Shown: positions 8,101 to 15,812 of the stretch, in pieces
Position numbering within the stretch: the stretch's first letter is position 1
How the letters are laid out: each line of letters starts with the position of its first letter
Assembly: GCF_000025225.2 (NCBI RefSeq)
Contig: NC_013895.2
Span: forward strand, 1,612,001 to 1,676,000
Origin: Mageeibacillus indolicus UPII9-5
GTDB lineage: Bacteria > Bacillota > Clostridia > Saccharofermentanales > Fastidiosipilaceae
Reading direction: 5' to 3'
DNA: 64,000 nucleotides
Notes under the pieces: generated by a model
Told to the model about the DNA's origin: nothing
Database searches by the model: none
The model's input: only the letters and a program-made list of their open reading frames with translations
Position numbers and translations under genes: made by a program

Positions 8101-11100
8101 GCTCAACTTCCTGCATGGCGTAAGCTTCTATAACATCGCCTTCTTTAATATCGTTGTAATTTTCCAGAGACAGACCGCATTCATAGCCTTGGGCCACCTC
8201 TTTGACATCATCTTTAAAGCGTTTTAAAGATGCTAGTTTACCGTCCCAAATCTGTACACCGTCACGCACTAGGCGAACCATGCAATTGCGCTGAATTTTG
8301 CCGGAGGTAACGTAGCCGCCACCGATAGTTCCAATATTTGAGGCCCGGAAAACCTGTCGAATTTCCACTTGACCTAAGTTTACTTCTTCAACTTTCGGTG
8401 CCAGCATTCCTTTCATTGCCGCTTCAACATCATCAATCGCATTATATATGACTCGATAAAGGCGAACGTCAACCCCGGCATCTTTCGCCTGGTCAGCAAC
8501 ATTGCCGGACGGACGAACATTGAAGCCGATAACGATAGCGTTGGAAACCTCGGCCAAGCGAATATCACTTTCGGTAATCGCGCCAACACCGCTGTGGACG
8601 ATATTAACCTTGACTTCATCGTTGCTTAGCTTTTGCATGGCTTGATCCACCGCTTCAACCGAACCGTTAACGTCAGCTTTAATGATCAAATTAAGCTCTT
8701 TTACTTCACCAGCGGCCATGCGGCTGAACAGATTGTCCAAGCTCATCCGCGAGCTGCCACCGATTGAGGCTTCGCGATTTTTGATGCGGCGTTTCTCGGC
8801 CAAAACTCGGGCAGTCTTTTCGTCGGCCACCTGATAGAAAGTTTCACCGGCTTCTGGCACTCCCGGCAGACCAATGATCTCTACCGGAACGGACGGTCCT
8901 GCCTGTTTGATGGTTTTTCCTCTAGCATCGGTCATCGCCCGGATATGGCCGAAAATGTCGCCCATAACCACAGAGTCTCCGGTATGCAAGGTGCCGCGTT
9001 TAACCAGCAGCGTAGCCACCGGGCCGCGTTGTTTATCCAATTTCGCTTCAATAACTATGCCTTTGGCTTGGCGGTTGGGGTTAGCCTTCAAGTCCAAAAT
9101 ATCCGCCGTCAAAAGCACCATTTCCAACAGTTCCGCTACGCCTTCCCCGGTTTTGGCGGAAACCGGTACCATAACGGTAGATCCGCCCCATTCTTCGGGA
9201 ATTAATTCGTGTGCAGCCAGTTCTTCTTTAACACGTTCGGGGTTGGCTCCAGGGCGGTCAATTTTGTTTATAGCGACTACAATTTGGGTGTTGGCCGCTT
9301 TGGCGTGGTTGATGGCCTCAATGGTTTGGGGCATAACACCGTCATCAGCAGCCACTACCAAAATGGCTATATCTGTCGCTTGTGCTCCGCGAGCACGCAT
9401 GGTTGTGAACGCTTCGTGGCCGGGGGTATCAAGGAATGTTATCTTGCGGCCGTTCAAATTAACCATGTAAGCACCTATGTGCTGCGTGATTCCGCCGGCC
9501 TCTCCGTGCGCAACGGAAGAGTTTCTGATGTAATCAAGCAGTGAGGTTTTACCGTGATCGACATGGCCCATTACGCAGACGACCGGCGGCCGTGTTTCCA
9601 GATTTTCATCTTTGTCGTCACTGTCATCAAACAAAATATCTTCTTCGGTAACCTCAACGATTTTTTCGGTCTGTATGTTGAATTCGCCGGCGATGATTGA
9701 CGCTGTATCGTAATCAAGTTCTTGGTTAAGTGTTGCCATCACGCCCATTTTCATAAGCACCTTGATAACTTCGGCCGAGGTCTTTTTTAGGGCTTCGGCT
9801 AGCTCTTTCACGGTAATCATTTCGGGCAGGCTGACGTTGGTCAATACAGCATGGATCACCGGGGCTGGAACGGCCTCTTTTTTGTTACGGACGCGGTTGC
9901 GGCGGCCGCGTTCAAATTCGCTGTCGTCAAAAACTTCATTGTTGCGGCGTTTGGCGGTTATCCGGTTGCGTAAGTTGTCACCGTCTTTGTGACGGTAATC
10001 GTTTTTCTTACCGGCGGCGCTGTCGCGGGTCGCAAAGGCTGACCGGCTCGCTTCGCGGGAGTTGTTCAGAAGTTCCACTTCAAATGCGGGACGCTTGGCC
10101 GGCTGTTTGCGGGAGTGGCTTTGCAGTTTTGGCTCGTCTTCGCTGTCTTTGTCTTTGCCGGAGAATCTCATGTCTAAACCGGAGCGACCGCCACGGCCGG
10201 GGCCGTAGCCGCCTTGGCGGTAGCCGCCATTACTGCCGGCATTGCCGTTGCTATATCCATTGCGGTTACCACCATATCCATTGCCGCCACGGCTGCCGTT
10301 GTTGGCATTGTTGCCGTTGTTGCTGTTGTTGGCAGAGTTACCACCATTTTCAGTATGGTAAGGGGCGTTTCCGGCGCCCTGGCCGTTGCGGCGATTGCCA
10401 TAGTTGGCCGGGGAATTGCTGCGTTGCGAGCTAGCCTTGGCTCTTTGCTCCGCCGCTTTCTTACGCGCCGCCGCCTGAGCTGCAAAGCGGGCTGCAGTTG
10501 CCGCCAATGCACTCTTTGCCGGGTCAACCACCGCGCCGACCTTACGTTCCGCGCCGGCCGGATTGCCGGGGGTTACCGGTTTGTTCGGTTGGGCAGTTGT
10601 TCCGGTGCCGGCAACATGTTTATGCGTCTCGTTTTTAGTGTCTTTCCCAGATCCGCGGGTCATATCGGCTGTAGCAGCCGATCCGGTTACTTCACCGCCT
10701 TTATTTTCGCCTGAATTTTCCTTTGAAACATTCGCTGAATTTATCGTCGTTTTGCCCTCCCCATGCTTGACTGTATGCCCGTTTGAGTCGGGCTGACGAT
10801 TATCTTCTGTAGGTCGTTTTGACCTGTTGGCAGCACTCGCTGCTTTGTTGTCTTGTTTCAATTTTGTCGGTTCGTCCGAGTTGGCTTGTGCTGCGTTACC
10901 CTCTCCGGTTTTCGTTCCGGCAGCTGCTCCGGCCAATGTTTCTTTTGTGGCTGTCGGCACCCCACCGACTTCTAAACCAGCATCTGATTCACGCACTGCG
11001 TTCGGCATTGTCGGTTTTTCACTGACGTTAGCAGTTGATGACTGAGCATCGGTCGTTGCCGTCGCTGCGTCGGTTACCGTTTCACCCGTGCCGGTTTTTG

Positions 11101-11560
11101 CGTGCTTATTTCCGCCCTCGGCCTCATCTTTCAACTCGGGGTTTTTATTTTCATTAGTTCTATTGGGATATTCGCTCAGGCTGTTAGAACTGTATTGGGG
11201 TTCTTTACTTGCCTCAGCTCCACCGCCTTGCATGCCGTCCGCAGTGCCGTTTGAACTGGCGGCGGTCTCGGACGCTTGCTCTTCAGCTTGTTTGTTCGAT
11301 GCATCGGAATAATCCGAGGTATCTTGCTCGGCATGACCTGCTGTGGCTGCTGTGTTTTCCATATAGTCCGTCAGGTCGTCTGCGGCGGTCTTAGAGGCAG
11401 ATTTTTTCTTGACTTTAATCATTTTTACATCTGCGGTAATTCGTTTACCTGAAACTCCCTGCATAACTATGGTTGGCCCACGGTTTCCTTCTTCGTCTTC
11501 CTTAAGATTCTCATTTGGTAAAGCGCCGGCTTCCATATCTTTCAGGTCTTTTTCTGTCAT
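8093..11560 (-). CDS. infB: Translation initiation factor IF-2 with very long N-terminal extension
   Basis: IF-2 is the GTPase that brings initiator tRNA to the 30S subunit. The C-terminal ~500 residues are well conserved: G1 [10 protein letters not shown]3 DTPGHEAF, G4 NKID, then domains II to IV. An IF2_N helix ([20 protein letters not shown]) lies before the G domain. The first ~570 residues are low-complexity: Ala/Thr/Glu/Asn-rich, then a Lys/Arg-rich helix, then Gly/Asn/Arg-rich sequence with [12 protein letters not shown]. This extension is long even for IF-2. The ATG at 11560 ([10 protein letters not shown]) has GGAGG eleven bases upstream and is preferred to an ATG 48 bp earlier. About 250 bp separates it from the upstream gene. 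Confidence 0.96.
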   Translation of the reverse strand: MTEKDLKDMEAGALPNENLKEDEEGNRGPTIVMQGVSGKRITADVKMIKVKKKSASKTAADDLTDYMENTAATAGHAEQDTSDYSDASNKQAEEQASETAASSNGTADGMQGGGAEASKEPQYSSNSLSEYPNRTNENKNPELKDEAEGGNKHAKTGTGETVTDAATATTDAQSSTANVSEKPTMPNAVRESDAGLEVGGVPTATKETLAGAAAGTKTGEGNAAQANSDEPTKLKQDNKAASAANRSKRPTEDNRQPDSNGHTVKHGEGKTTINSANVSKENSGENKGGEVTGSAATADMTRGSGKDTKNETHKHVAGTGTTAQPNKPVTPGNPAGAERKVGAVVDPAKSALAATAARFAAQAAARKKAAEQRAKASSQRSNSPANYGNRRNGQGAGNAPYHTENGGNSANNSNNGNNANNGSRGGNGYGGNRNGYSNGNAGSNGGYRQGGYGPGRGGRSGLDMRFSGKDKDSEDEPKLQSHSRKQPAKRPAFEVELLNNSREASRSAFATRDSAAGKKNDYRHKDGDNLRNRITAKRRNNEVFDDSEFERGRRNRVRNKKEAVPAPVIHAVLTNVSLPEMITVKELAEALKKTSAEVIKVLMKMGVMATLNQELDYDTASIIAGEFNIQTEKIVEVTEEDILFDDSDDKDENLETRPPVVCVMGHVDHGKTSLLDYIRNSSVAHGEAGGITQHIGAYMVNLNGRKITFLDTPGHEAFTTMRARGAQATDIAILVVAADDGVMPQTIEAINHAKAANTQIVVAINKIDRPGANPERVKEELAAHELIPEEWGGSTVMVPVSAKTGEGVAELLEMVLLTADILDLKANPNRQAKGIVIEAKLDKQRGPVATLLVKRGTLHTGDSVVMGDIFGHIRAMTDARGKTIKQAGPSVPVEIIGLPGVPEAGETFYQVADEKTARVLAEKRRIKNREASIGGSSRMSLDNLFSRMAAGEVKELNLIIKADVNGSVEAVDQAMQKLSNDEVKVNIVHSGVGAITESDIRLAEVSNAIVIGFNVRPSGNVADQAKDAGVDVRLYRVIYNAIDDVEAAMKGMLAPKVEEVNLGQVEIRQVFRASNIGTIGGGYVTSGKIQRNCMVRLVRDGVQIWDGKLASLKRFKDDVKEVAQGYECGLSLENYNDIKEGDVIEAYAMQEVERE

Positions 11561-11645
11561 AAATTCTCTGTCCTCCAATTCATGCCGCCGTGTTTTGAAC
11601 GGTCGCAATGTTAAAAGATTGCGCCGACAAACGACTCATTCGATA

Positions 11646-11651
11646 ATTATA
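11646..11651 (-). promoter_or_regulatory. Possible internal -10 element before infB
   Basis: On the minus strand a perfect TATAAT lies about 85 bp before the infB start, in an A/T-rich patch. The hexamer 17 bp upstream is a poor -35 (TGTTAA). It could be an internal promoter boosting infB within the operon. Confidence 0.3.
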
Positions 11652-11695
11652 CTATATACTTAACTTCTTTAACACACCAACTTTATACAACTTGT

Positions 11696-11750
11696 CGGCA
11701 GTCCGGCCTCGGTGTCTATCGTTTCGTCGTCCTGACCGGCAGTCCGGCCT
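11696..11750. repeat. Short direct repeat in the ylxQ-infB gap
   Basis: The 14-mer CGGCAGTCCGGCCT occurs at 11696-11709 and again at 11737-11750, a 41-bp period. The surrounding bases match weakly. It fills most of the otherwise featureless gap between the two genes. Confidence 0.6.
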
Positions 11751-11811
11751 TAGGGCGCATCGAAGATCGAGTCAACTGCCACAACCGCCAAGTCAGTGGC
11801 CAGCTCTTGGG

Positions 11812-12516
11812 CTAGCTACGTTTCCCGTTCTCGGCTTCGGACGTCTCCGGAATAGAGATGGCCGCCGAGTCATGGTCCACATCCGTGGCCGTAGTCAGAT
11901 TTGCGCTCAAGGCGACGTCTGAGTCACCGGATCCGGCCATGTTCTGGCCGCCAGCCAAAACACTGCGCAACCCGGCCGCCAAATCAGCGCCGGTGACTGC
12001 GATTGCCACCCGCATATCAGCCCCTGTCACCCGTCCAAGTTCCGCCTTCGTGCAGATTCGATACAGTTCAACCGCACGGTCACGGCATAATTCCGCAAAA
12101 TCCTTGTACGTATTTGCCGCCACGTCCTCGGCCAAAATTAGCAGTTCAGCTTCACCGCGCTTAATTGCCAGCTCCGCCCCCTGACTGCCGGCCACAAGAT
12201 TACGCCCTCGCCGCCCCAATCCGATTAACGCCAACACCTGAGCCGGTCGTTCTCCATTTTCCAACTCTTGCCATTCAGTTCGCAGAGCCGTCGCGGCCGC
12301 AGCAGAAATTGGGGCCTTTAGTGCCGCAGCCAGCTTGCCGCTGAGCAAACCGCCATAAAAGCACTCTGTATTGCGGCAGACATAAGCACCGCGGCCAGGA
12401 GCCTTGCCAGTTCTATCCAAGGCTATCGTGCCGGCAAAATTAACGATACGGCGGAACTGCCTTTTATCGCCTTTGTGGCGACAGACCACACACATGCGTT
12501 CAATTTTTTTCGCCAT
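11812..12516 (-). CDS. RnpM (YlxR)-YlxQ L7Ae-like fusion protein
   Basis: The ~234-aa product combines two RNA-binding proteins usually encoded by adjacent genes. Residues ~1-75 are YlxR/RnpM (DUF448), with CVVCRHKGDKRQFRRIV and GRGAYVCRNTEC; this protein was recently linked to RNase P modulation. Residues ~90-190 resemble the ribosomal L7Ae-like YlxQ (ALIGLGRRGRNLVAG, AELAIKRGEAELLILAEDVA, ELGRVTGADMRVAIAVT). A ~45-aa Ser/Thr/Asp-rich tail ends the protein. The start is the ATG at 12516 (MAKKIERMC) with GAGG six bases upstream; it overlaps nusA by 17 bp. The separate-gene arrangement in other Firmicutes and the position between nusA and infB support both assignments. Confidence 0.88.
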   Translation of the reverse strand: MAKKIERMCVVCRHKGDKRQFRRIVNFAGTIALDRTGKAPGRGAYVCRNTECFYGGLLSGKLAAALKAPISAAAATALRTEWQELENGERPAQVLALIGLGRRGRNLVAGSQGAELAIKRGEAELLILAEDVAANTYKDFAELCRDRAVELYRICTKAELGRVTGADMRVAIAVTGADLAAGLRSVLAGGQNMAGSGDSDVALSANLTTATDVDHDSAAISIPETSEAENGKRS

Positions 12517-13618
12517 TATCAGCCTCATATTCGCTGGCCGCGCGGTCAAAACGATGTATTAATTCCTGTTCCAAATTTTGGCGCACTTGACTTTCACTCT
12601 TAATATCTATTTTCCAGCCGGTCAGACGTGCCGCTAGATGCGCATTTTGTCCTTCCTTGCCGATGGCCAGAGCCAGTTGATTGTCCGGAACTACCACCGC
12701 GGCCATTTTGCTTTCCGGCGCGACTTCAACGCTGACCACTTTGGCCGGGCTAAGAGCGTTGGCGATGAATTCTTCCGGGTTGGGACTCCATTGAATAATA
12801 TCAATTCTTTCGCCATTCAGTTCATCCATGACCGCCTGCACCCGCATGCCGCGTTGGCCGACACACGCACCGAGTGGGTCAACGTTTTCATTATTGGAAC
12901 GCACCGCAATTTTTGAGCGAGAACCGGCTTCCCGTGAAACCGCCATAATCTCAACTGTGCCGTCTTTGATTTCCGGCACTTCATGTTCAAACAGTTTGCG
13001 GACAAGGTTTGGATGGCTGCGGGACACGTAGACCACCGGGCGACCCATTTTTTCATTTACGCGCAAAATATACAGGCGCATTTGCTTGTTGAAATCGTAG
13101 TTCTCACCTCGAACCTGCTCATTGCCCGGCAAAATGGCTTCAGCCCGTCCAATATCAACTATGACATCGCGACGATCGCGGCGTTGCACGACCCCGTTGG
13201 CCAATTCATTGATTCGCGAACTGAACTCATTTTGGATCCGTTCCCGTTCCGCGTTGCACAATTTCTGATTAATAACATTTTTGGCGGTAGCAGCGGCCAG
13301 ACGACCGAAATCCTGCGGTGAAAGTTGGTATTCCAAAACATCGCCAATATCAAAATCCGGCGAAAACTTGCGCGCTTCTTCCAAGGAAACTTGCAAAGAT
13401 GAATCGGCAACCTCTTCCACAACCTCTTTTTCCAAAAAAACCTGCATATCTCCGGTTTCGCGATCTACTTCAGCCCGGATATTATCCGAAGACTTTACGT
13501 CAAACTCACGTTTATAGGCTGACACCAAGGCTTCTTCAATTGATTGAAAAAGTATCTCTGCGTCAATTCCCCGTTCTTTTTCCAAAAGTTTTATAGCTTC
13601 TATAAGTTCAACATTCAT
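12500..13618 (-). CDS. nusA: Transcription termination/antitermination factor NusA
   Basis: NusA binds RNA polymerase and nascent RNA and affects pausing, termination and antitermination. The 372-aa sequence has the N-terminal polymerase-binding domain (LLEKERGIDAEILFQSIEEALVSAYK is the family start), an S1 domain (NGVVQRRDRRDVIVDIGRAEAILP), and KH domains with DPLGACVGQRGMRVQAVMDEL and AIGKEGQNAHLAARLTGW. Length fits the shorter Firmicutes form that lacks the acidic repeats of proteobacterial NusA. It follows rimP by 56 bp. NusA is known to autoregulate its operon in Escherichia coli, relevant to the leader hairpin noted upstream. Confidence 0.97.
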   Translation of the reverse strand: MNVELIEAIKLLEKERGIDAEILFQSIEEALVSAYKREFDVKSSDNIRAEVDRETGDMQVFLEKEVVEEVADSSLQVSLEEARKFSPDFDIGDVLEYQLSPQDFGRLAAATAKNVINQKLCNAERERIQNEFSSRINELANGVVQRRDRRDVIVDIGRAEAILPGNEQVRGENYDFNKQMRLYILRVNEKMGRPVVYVSRSHPNLVRKLFEHEVPEIKDGTVEIMAVSREAGSRSKIAVRSNNENVDPLGACVGQRGMRVQAVMDELNGERIDIIQWSPNPEEFIANALSPAKVVSVEVAPESKMAAVVVPDNQLALAIGKEGQNAHLAARLTGWKIDIKSESQVRQNLEQELIHRFDRAASEYEADNGEKN

Positions 13619-13674
13619 CTGTTTCGCCCTTCCTTTCGCATCTTATATGTTATTATCTTTAAACTCATGTTATT

Positions 13675-14142
13675 TCAGTCAAATGTAATTACTTGCTTGA
13701 CCTTTGCTCGCTCGGCGGCTGTGAAGCTCAAAACCCCCATATTTTCTACCGCTAGCTTTAAAACGCCATCATCCACGGCAACAATTTCGCCGACAAATTT
13801 TTTGTGACCGTCCCGGGCCTGATACAAGGTTACTTCCACTTTTTCGCCTTGATGGCGCAACAAATCGCTGTCTGTTTTCAACGGGCGATCAAGGCCGGGG
13901 CTGGATACCTCTAAGTAGTAGGCCTGATCTATCGTCAAGTTTTCATCTATCAATGGGTCAATGGACCGGCTCACCTCGGTGCAGTCGTCCAAACCGACGC
14001 CGCCACGTTTGTCAATATAAAACCGCAAAAACCGATCCGGTCCTTCTTTAACAAACTCCACGTCCACCAAATCGTAGCCCATATCGTTGATCAGTTTCGC
14101 ACATAAGCTTTCCGCCTGTGCAGCAATTTTACTTTTGGCCAT
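13675..14142 (-). CDS. rimP: Ribosome maturation factor RimP
   Basis: RimP assists late assembly of the 30S subunit. The 155-aa sequence shows the typical N-terminal domain (MGYDLVDVEFVKEGPDRFLRFYID), then GGVGLDDCTEVSRSIDPLID, YYLEVSSPGLDRPLK and a C-terminal SH3-like part. It is the first gene of the operon, the normal position. The ATG at 14142 has GGAGGAAAT just upstream. Confidence 0.96.
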   Translation of the reverse strand: MAKSKIAAQAESLCAKLINDMGYDLVDVEFVKEGPDRFLRFYIDKRGGVGLDDCTEVSRSIDPLIDENLTIDQAYYLEVSSPGLDRPLKTDSDLLRHQGEKVEVTLYQARDGHKKFVGEIVAVDDGVLKLAVENMGVLSFTAAERAKVKQVITFD

Positions 14143-14305
14143 ATTTCCTCCTATCTCAAAAACCGCGTTTTACACGCACCGCTCGACCGCGCTCTGTCGC
14201 AACACTGGTTGTCACGGCACTGCTGTAGCGGCACTGACTGTCAACGGCAAATAGCTGAAATTGCCTTTTCTCATGCTCACTTGGAGCGGAGAGGAATATA
14301 AAACG

Positions 14306-14330
14306 AAAGAGTGGGCAAAACCCACTCTTT
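14306..14330 (-). terminator. Terminator-like hairpin in the rimP-nusA leader
   Basis: A perfect 10-bp stem (AAAGAGTGGG / CCCACTCTTT) with a 5-base loop lies about 20-45 bases after the predicted start of transcription and some 165 bases before rimP. On the minus strand the stem is followed by CGTTTTATATT, a modest T-rich run. This could act as an attenuator controlling read-through into the whole operon. It could instead be a terminator for transcripts arriving from elsewhere, but no gene reads into it on this strand. Confidence 0.6.
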
Positions 14331-14355
14331 ACACGGAACGCATAAATACATAAGT

Positions 14356-14384
14356 ATTCTAGCACATCGTCCCAGCTTTGACAA
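14356..14384 (-). promoter_or_regulatory. Sigma-70-type promoter of the rimP-nusA operon
   Basis: On the minus strand, TTGTCA (14379-14384) and TAGAAT (14356-14361) are separated by exactly 17 bp, a strong match to the housekeeping promoter. It lies about 210 bp before rimP and directly before the leader hairpin. The remaining stretch up to 14584, between this promoter and the antitoxin gene, holds no convincing gene. Confidence 0.75.
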
Positions 14385-14584
14385 GGCAATTTAAAGAAAT
14401 CCACGACCGCCGACATTGTTTGATTTTCCCTATTACCCTTTGAATACGCTGTTTTTGCACGCGAGACCATGCGCCCATTCCCCATGGAATAGGTTTTTAG
14501 AGATTTTGACCGCCCCTGAACATTATTTTGGTCGCATTTGTTTCACTTTTGAAATACAATATAGCCAGTAGGAGGTATAAAACT

Positions 14585-14869
14585 ATGGCTAAAACTGCAA
14601 ACATCAATGTCCGTATTGAACCCGAAGTTAAACAAAACGCTGAAGATCTTTTTGGTAGCTTTGGTATCTCTGTAACAGATGCCATCAATATTTTCTTGCG
14701 TACATCCATTATGGAAGGTGGTTTCCCTTTCACAATCAAGCAACCAAGATTTAATGCTGAAACACTGGCAGCAATGCAAGAAGCACGTGACATCATGTCC
14801 GGTAAGATTCAAGCCAAATCCTATAAAACCACAGATGAGATTCTTAAAGCACTCAATACAGAGGACTAG
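14585..14869 (+). CDS. RelB/DinJ-family antitoxin
   Basis: The 94-aa protein begins MAKTANINVRIEPEVKQNAE, the ribbon-helix-helix DNA-binding motif of RelB/DinJ antitoxins, followed by LFGSFGISVTDAINIFLR. The C-terminal half would wrap the toxin. The ATG at 14585 has a perfect AGGAGG nine bases upstream. It is the first gene of a toxin-antitoxin pair; antitoxins of this kind repress their own promoter with the toxin as co-repressor. The partner toxin next to it is broken, so this may now be an orphan antitoxin. A weak promoter (TTGTTT, 16 bp, TATAGC) ends near 14567. Confidence 0.92.
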   Translation: MAKTANINVRIEPEVKQNAEDLFGSFGISVTDAINIFLRTSIMEGGFPFTIKQPRFNAETLAAMQEARDIMSGKIQAKSYKTTDEILKALNTED

Positions 14870-14874
14870 GTTAT

Positions 14875-15036
14875 ATGCTTCAAATCCAAACGACATCCAA
14901 GTTCCGTAAGGACTACAAGCGCATCAAAAAGCGAGGTCTTGACATCTATTTACTCAAAGAAGTCCTTGACAAACTCTGTGCTAGGGAAACGCTAGACCTT
15001 AAATACAAAGACCACGCTGACCTATTTAACATGTAA
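14875..15036 (+). pseudogene. YafQ-family toxin remnant with internal in-frame deletion
   Basis: Five bases after the antitoxin an ATG opens a 53-codon frame. Its N-terminal ~45 residues look like YafQ (TSKFRKDYKRIKKRGLD, LKYKDHA). YafQ toxins are ~90 aa: after the KDH block they continue through the catalytic core to a C-terminal THxxLF. Here KYKDHA runs straight into DLFNM and a stop, so ~35-40 residues, including the catalytic residues, are missing and both ends have been joined in frame. Recombination between short similar sequences encoding the two His-Ala positions would explain it. The product should lack ribosome-dependent mRNase activity. Whether it still binds the antitoxin is unknown. 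Confidence 0.8.
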
Positions 15037-15137
15037 ATGACCATTTTTTCATTACTATTTTCTCTTTTAAGTAACCACAGCAAGAAAACCTACGTGCTCT
15101 TGCAGCAAAAATCATAGCGGCAGACACTTTTTTTTGT

Positions 15138-15143
15138 TATAAT
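15138..15143 (+). promoter_or_regulatory. Possible -10 element for the small P-loop gene
   Basis: A perfect TATAAT lies 45 bp before the start codon at 15188, following a T-tract. No good -35 is visible at the right distance. Confidence 0.35.
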
Positions 15144-15187
15144 GAACAAAAGCTGAACACCTCAATTTAAACAAAGGAGAGTAGCGT

Positions 15188-15598
15188 ATGGTAAAACTAA
15201 TCGTCGGACTAAAAGGAAGCGGCAAGACCAAGAGATTAGTTGATGAACTCAATCAACTTACCGCCCTAGGCAAAAATGTTGTGTGTATTGAACCGGGGCA
15301 GCGCTTGGATAAAAATGTCAAATATACCGTTCGTCTGGTGAACATCGAAGATTATCCCGTAACCGGCTATCAAGAATTATTGGGATTTATTGCCGGCATC
15401 AGTGCCAAAGATTTCGATTTGGATGAATTATACATTGACAGCATTTACAAAGTAGCTCGTTCCGAATGTCTGGAAAGTTTGGCCGGTTTCTTAGACAAGC
15501 TCGACAGTTTTGTCAAAGACAAAAAGTTCAATGCTACGGTCATGCTCAGCGCTGAACCGGAAACACTTCCGGCTGAGATTAAGAAATACATGGTTTAA
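15188..15598 (+). CDS. Small P-loop nucleotide-binding protein
   Basis: The 136-aa protein starts MVKLIVGLKGSGKTKRLVDEL, a Walker A (P-loop) motif GLKGSGKT right at the N-terminus. The phrase LDELYIDSIYKV in the middle could be the Walker B strand. Similar short proteins occur in many Clostridia and are annotated as ATP-binding or, misleadingly, PilT-like; their role is unknown. The start codon has AAAGGAGAG eight bases upstream. It is monocistronic, with a repeat tract and a bidirectional terminator following. Confidence 0.75.
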   Translation: MVKLIVGLKGSGKTKRLVDELNQLTALGKNVVCIEPGQRLDKNVKYTVRLVNIEDYPVTGYQELLGFIAGISAKDFDLDELYIDSIYKVARSECLESLAGFLDKLDSFVKDKKFNATVMLSAEPETLPAEIKKYMV

Positions 15599-15599
15599 T

Positions 15600-15641
15600 C
15601 CGAAGTACTTGGTATAAGCTCCAAAGTACTTGCTACAAGCT
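15600..15641. repeat. 21-bp tandem repeat, two copies
   Basis: Two 21-bp units (15600-15620 and 15621-15641) share CGAAGTACTTGG-like sequence ending in AAGCT, with a few differences. They start directly after the stop codon of the P-loop gene. Confidence 0.65.
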
Positions 15642-15678
15642 CTAGGCCAGCTCCTAAAAGACGCCGGGGCCAGCATCG

Positions 15679-15720
15679 GTACAGAGTGCAGAGTACAGAG
15701 TGCAGAGTACAGGGTACAGA
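15679..15720. repeat. 14-bp tandem repeat, three copies
   Basis: The unit GTACAGAGTGCAGA is repeated exactly twice (15679-15706) and a third time with two changes (15707-15720). Confidence 0.85.
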
Positions 15721-15734
15721 ACCGTACCCCGATA

Positions 15735-15768
15735 AAATAAGGCCGACATATCGTCGACCTTATTTTTA
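15735..15768. terminator. Bidirectional intrinsic terminator
   Basis: AAAATAAGGCCGAC and GTCGACCTTATTTTT form an 11- to 13-bp stem with one internal mismatch and a short loop. T-tracts flank the stem on both strands. It sits between the converging P-loop gene and the OppA-like lipoprotein gene and would serve both. Confidence 0.85.
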
Positions 15769-15812
15769 TGAGTTCATTTTTATGCGCTATGGAAGAGCCT
15801 AACACGAAAAGA

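Noticed and set aside
8874-10714. Several long plus-strand frames opposite infB, and others opposite the giant genes
   Set aside because: They are complementary-strand shadows of strongly conserved or compositionally biased genes, with no start signals.
14156-14485. Reading frame of 109 codons upstream of rimP
   Set aside because: It covers the promoter and leader hairpin of rimP and has no family resemblance or ribosome binding site.
15188-15598. PilT/twitching motility annotation for the small P-loop protein
   Set aside because: Only the Walker A motif is shared; none of the other PilT motifs is present and the protein is less than half the length.
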